A stretch of 22,134 nt of DNA from a virus: the IMG/VR virus record IMGVR_UViG_3300049893_002987, positions 1 through 22,134 of that record, one strand, 5' to 3'. The notes beneath the pieces are model-generated. The model searched no databases, was not told the DNA's origin, and saw nothing but the letters and a program-made list of their open reading frames with translations. Positions 21,601-22,134 of the stretch are shown one piece after another (positions within the stretch are counted from its first letter, which is position 1; the number at the start of each line of letters is the position of its first letter). The translations under genes and the position numbers were made by a program.

Positions 21601-21806
21601 AGATGCTTGCAATTGGGAAAAAGTACGGGTGTTTGCCCCAGGCTGAGGTGCTGGAAGAGGCGCGGCAGAGGATGGAGGGGCGGCTGGCTGGGAAGAGAAA
21701 GGCTGAGGCTCCGAAAAATCCCGATCCGGTGCAATCGACCCTGGTAGACGGCGATTTTAGCGATTTTTATGTGGATAAGGACGGGGTAGCGTGGAAAAAG
21801 GAGTGA
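18615..21806 (+). CDS. Fused primase-helicase, zinc-ligand-less N-terminus
   Basis: 1063 residues from ATG 18615 (GGAG 18602-18605); an in-frame ATG 18513 is rejected as it runs through the G-rich intergenic stretch. Domains: residues 18-105 follow the DnaG-type CHC2 pattern (ANPIEDVIQSAEFGG, then HDSLHVSVDWQNYYWY and GDVYSWVQMQKGCDFMEALR), but the Cys/His ligands of C-x2-H...C-x2-C are absent. A TOPRIM-like region follows: IFVEGPACAVTFLQ near 286, IGQDNDAAGKKS near 361, FPEKDANDWLKW near 400. The C-terminal half is a P-loop helicase: GDAGAGKS (651-658), Walker B GSMFFEEADF near 692-701, and a Gln-Arg near 766 as candidate arginine finger. It would prime and unwind at the phage origin. Confidence 0.8.
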   Translation: MDNFKDFIENVRDANPIEDVIQSAEFGGVKLTHGAHTLKGVEHDSLHVSVDWQNYYWYSMESQTKFWQGDVYSWVQMQKGCDFMEALRILAERARLDMPKFSEEDKTHLAAVRMTQDAYDIAAGIFADWLWKDEQALTYARSRGWTDETIRTARLGFTGRGTPAEYEQMKNALVAAIDIHSPAAVALLGLHGGVKAWGEARGLELKSNWIEDNRIPSMLGWGKIFGLIYPFYERGRCVYFTRRHLSLNEQGEMVGHDSPKSYNLPKELVGERHLYRNAVWSRGTERGIFVEGPACAVTFLQWELQRRALVKQYRDDGKELPAWLDTMPDMSATAINGKEWHSLADVIARDTTGENAHDASFIGQDNDAAGKKSIKGEKGAEFAITEKIGAMTRLLEFPEKDANDWLKWMVKSGVSVEDQLELVNQQLGNAKPIAVHAARWMGSLRSEDQVKKASERVARILNSLPATTVQFYNKDLLKALAPLTSDDGQKLYATKRDIDAWLGKVKKEDKGSGKDDDNVAWSFGGKVGKWLLLYCYNEETKKAHWAYRDPDGKVDEAEEVLIDGVKHRPNNPLHNKMISKGAVLFPSGLARNSDGSIERLSTKQLVVKTATEFRKDYLFADGKWAMLCAYWVGGTWVFDNFHELVYLRMVGDAGAGKSALLNLLMHTSYMAIKMSGADSDATFFRITDEYNGSMFFEEADFDEKTGPENPKVKYINLGAFDGNYIYRLEEVIKPDGTKGWASAPHATFCPKAFAMRGDFMDNAVAQRSITIELTAAETSTMKESGIPWRMTEDMKRRLLRLRNLWATWRMYEFSFEERELGWDLIDIEIPMRLNQVSAPLKSLARNVDGTVDMEFLNQMEVLLREHYQDLIGDAAISLQARVAEAMWKIYTYSDLQERIDIADDGSLLIKVGEITAIANNIMNEMNDEGSDLREEKPQFKTIKKDDGTEEQVEVTKFKKNTEIGAQKIGRILRKDFQLEFPPRSGKGYRVIWNEAKMLAIGKKYGCLPQAEVLEEARQRMEGRLAGKRKAEAPKNPDPVQSTLVDGDFSDFYVDKDGVAWKKE

Positions 21807-21810
21807 ACAG

Positions 21811-21978
21811 ATGAACAGTTATAGCCCACTGGCGACAAAAACAATTTTGTTTTGTCGCGGGACGGAAAAAGTGTTCATATGTTCACTTTGGAGGTTTTTT
21901 AGCGATTTTTGGGCGTTTTTTGGTTATTTCGACGTAAAAAGTACGGTTTTGTTCTACGGTTTTAGAGTGAAGAAGTGA
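21811..21978 (+). CDS. Possible small protein (55 aa) over the iterons
   Basis: ATG 21811 with GGAG (21800-21803) 7 bases upstream starts a frame of 55 codons ending at TGA 21976-21978. The product is rich in aromatics and hydrophobics (LWRFFSDFWAFFGYFDV) and has no family signature. The overlap with iterons and the palindrome suggests the frame may be incidental, but the SD is good. A minus-strand frame of 70 codons crosses the same DNA and is judged a shadow. Confidence 0.25.
   Translation: MNSYSPLATKTILFCRGTEKVFICSLWRFFSDFWAFFGYFDVKSTVLFYGFRVKK
21832..21858. repeat. Inverted repeat GCGACAAAA / TTTTGTCGC after the primase gene
   Basis: GCGACAAAA (21832-21840) and TTTTGTCGC (21850-21858), perfect 9-bp arms with a 9-nt centre that can pair further after a one-base bulge. 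It is followed by GGGACGG, not a T-run, so it is not a classical terminator, and its motif is shared with the repeat at 18416-18495. Confidence 0.6.
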
Positions 21979-22119
21979 ATATATATGAATGAGTATGTAG
22001 TAGTATTTGCGATTTTGCCTTGTTCCGAGTGAACAAGTGAACAGTCGATTTATGAGATGTTCACTTGTACCGCTAAAGTGTTCATTGTCTGACAAATTTT
22101 CCGGTTACTTTGCCCCCTA

Positions 22120-22129
22120 CTACCGGTAG
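22120..22129. repeat. CTACCGGTAG palindrome at the right end
   Basis: A perfect 10-bp palindrome in the last bases of the window. It may belong to the regulatory region of a gene beyond the right edge. Confidence 0.3.
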
Positions 22130-22134
22130 GGCGC

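Larger units (their letters stand above)
21803..22085. repeat. Iteron-like TGTTCAY/RTGAACA array, candidate origin of replication
   Basis: Heptamers at 21803 (GTGAACA), 21811 (ATGAACA), 21872 (TGTTCAT), 21880 (TGTTCAC), 22029 (GTGAACA), 22037 (GTGAACA), 22058 (TGTTCAC) and 22079 (TGTTCAT), plus a degenerate 8-nt-spaced pair at 21967/21975. The first three pairs each have an 8-nt period. The region between (about 21887-22020) is AT-rich. Position directly behind the primase-helicase suits an initiator-bound origin; a gene for an initiator was not recognised. Confidence 0.65.

Noticed and set aside
20373-21734. Long minus-strand frame (453 codons) opposite the primase gene
   Set aside because: Arg/His/Leu/Pro-rich low-complexity product, the antisense shadow of a G-ending-codon gene; the plus strand shows clear primase-helicase motifs.
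21883-22095. Minus-strand frame of 70 codons over the iterons
   Set aside because: Overlaps the iteron repeats and AT-rich centre; probably open by composition.
1-22134. CRISPR array, insertion sequence, rRNA
   Set aside because: No regularly spaced direct repeats with unique spacers, no transposase with terminal inverted repeats, no rRNA-like sequence. The only direct-repeat arrays are the heptads and the iteron-like motifs.

Overview
The window looks like most of a temperate siphovirus (prophage or phage-derived contig). All confident genes lie on the + strand. It carries a long, non-contractile tail module (tail tube, chaperone pair, tape measure, hub, fibre; no sheath protein seen), a tyrosine integrase, a small helix-turn-helix regulator and a primase-helicase. 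The host is probably an Anaerolineae-type Chloroflexota. This is inferred from three things: 7-nt direct-repeat tracts dropped into genes, one of them reading out as an NLQP-type peptide; a secreted beta-helix protein with a Thr/Pro-rich tail; and codon style. No database search was possible, so the host is a judgement, not a result.

Layout: 82-1486, head-completion genes (connector, head-closure-like, HK97-gp10-like). 1499-4070, portal and a Mu-F/SPP1-gp7-like minor head protein, placed unusually after the connector genes. 4070-7725, tail terminator, tail tube with an Ig-like domain, overlapping tail chaperone pair, tape measure. 7727-13352, distal tail protein, a 980-residue hub carrying PKD-like and propeller-like domains, and a repeat-containing tail fibre. 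13360-15167, a fibre-assembly-like small protein and a secreted-looking beta-helix protein. A strong, probably bidirectional terminator (15166-15198) closes this late operon. No terminase, capsid protease or major capsid gene is present; they would lie outside the window.

Beyond the terminator, the minus strand holds a 5'-truncated remnant that resembles the C-terminal tail of a large serine recombinase (15193-15540). It abuts a well-formed promoter with nested palindromes driving an XRE-like regulator (15654). A run of small overlapping ORFs follows (15996-16719), two of them membrane proteins. Then comes a 300-base highly structured non-coding stretch containing a tRNA T-arm/acceptor-like minihelix, and then the tyrosine integrase (17017). 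The likely reading is that the minihelix marks, or lies in, the attachment site.

The right end is a replication module: a 1063-residue primase-helicase with a cysteine-less version of the primase zinc-finger region, flanked on both sides by related inverted GCGACA/TGTCGC repeats. It is followed by an AT-rich region with at least eight TGTTCAY/RTGAACA heptamers, mostly in pairs with an 8-nt period, which is a strong candidate iteron origin. The most unusual items are the armless tRNA-like element, the iteron region, the heptad-repeat invasions of genes and the recombinase remnant.
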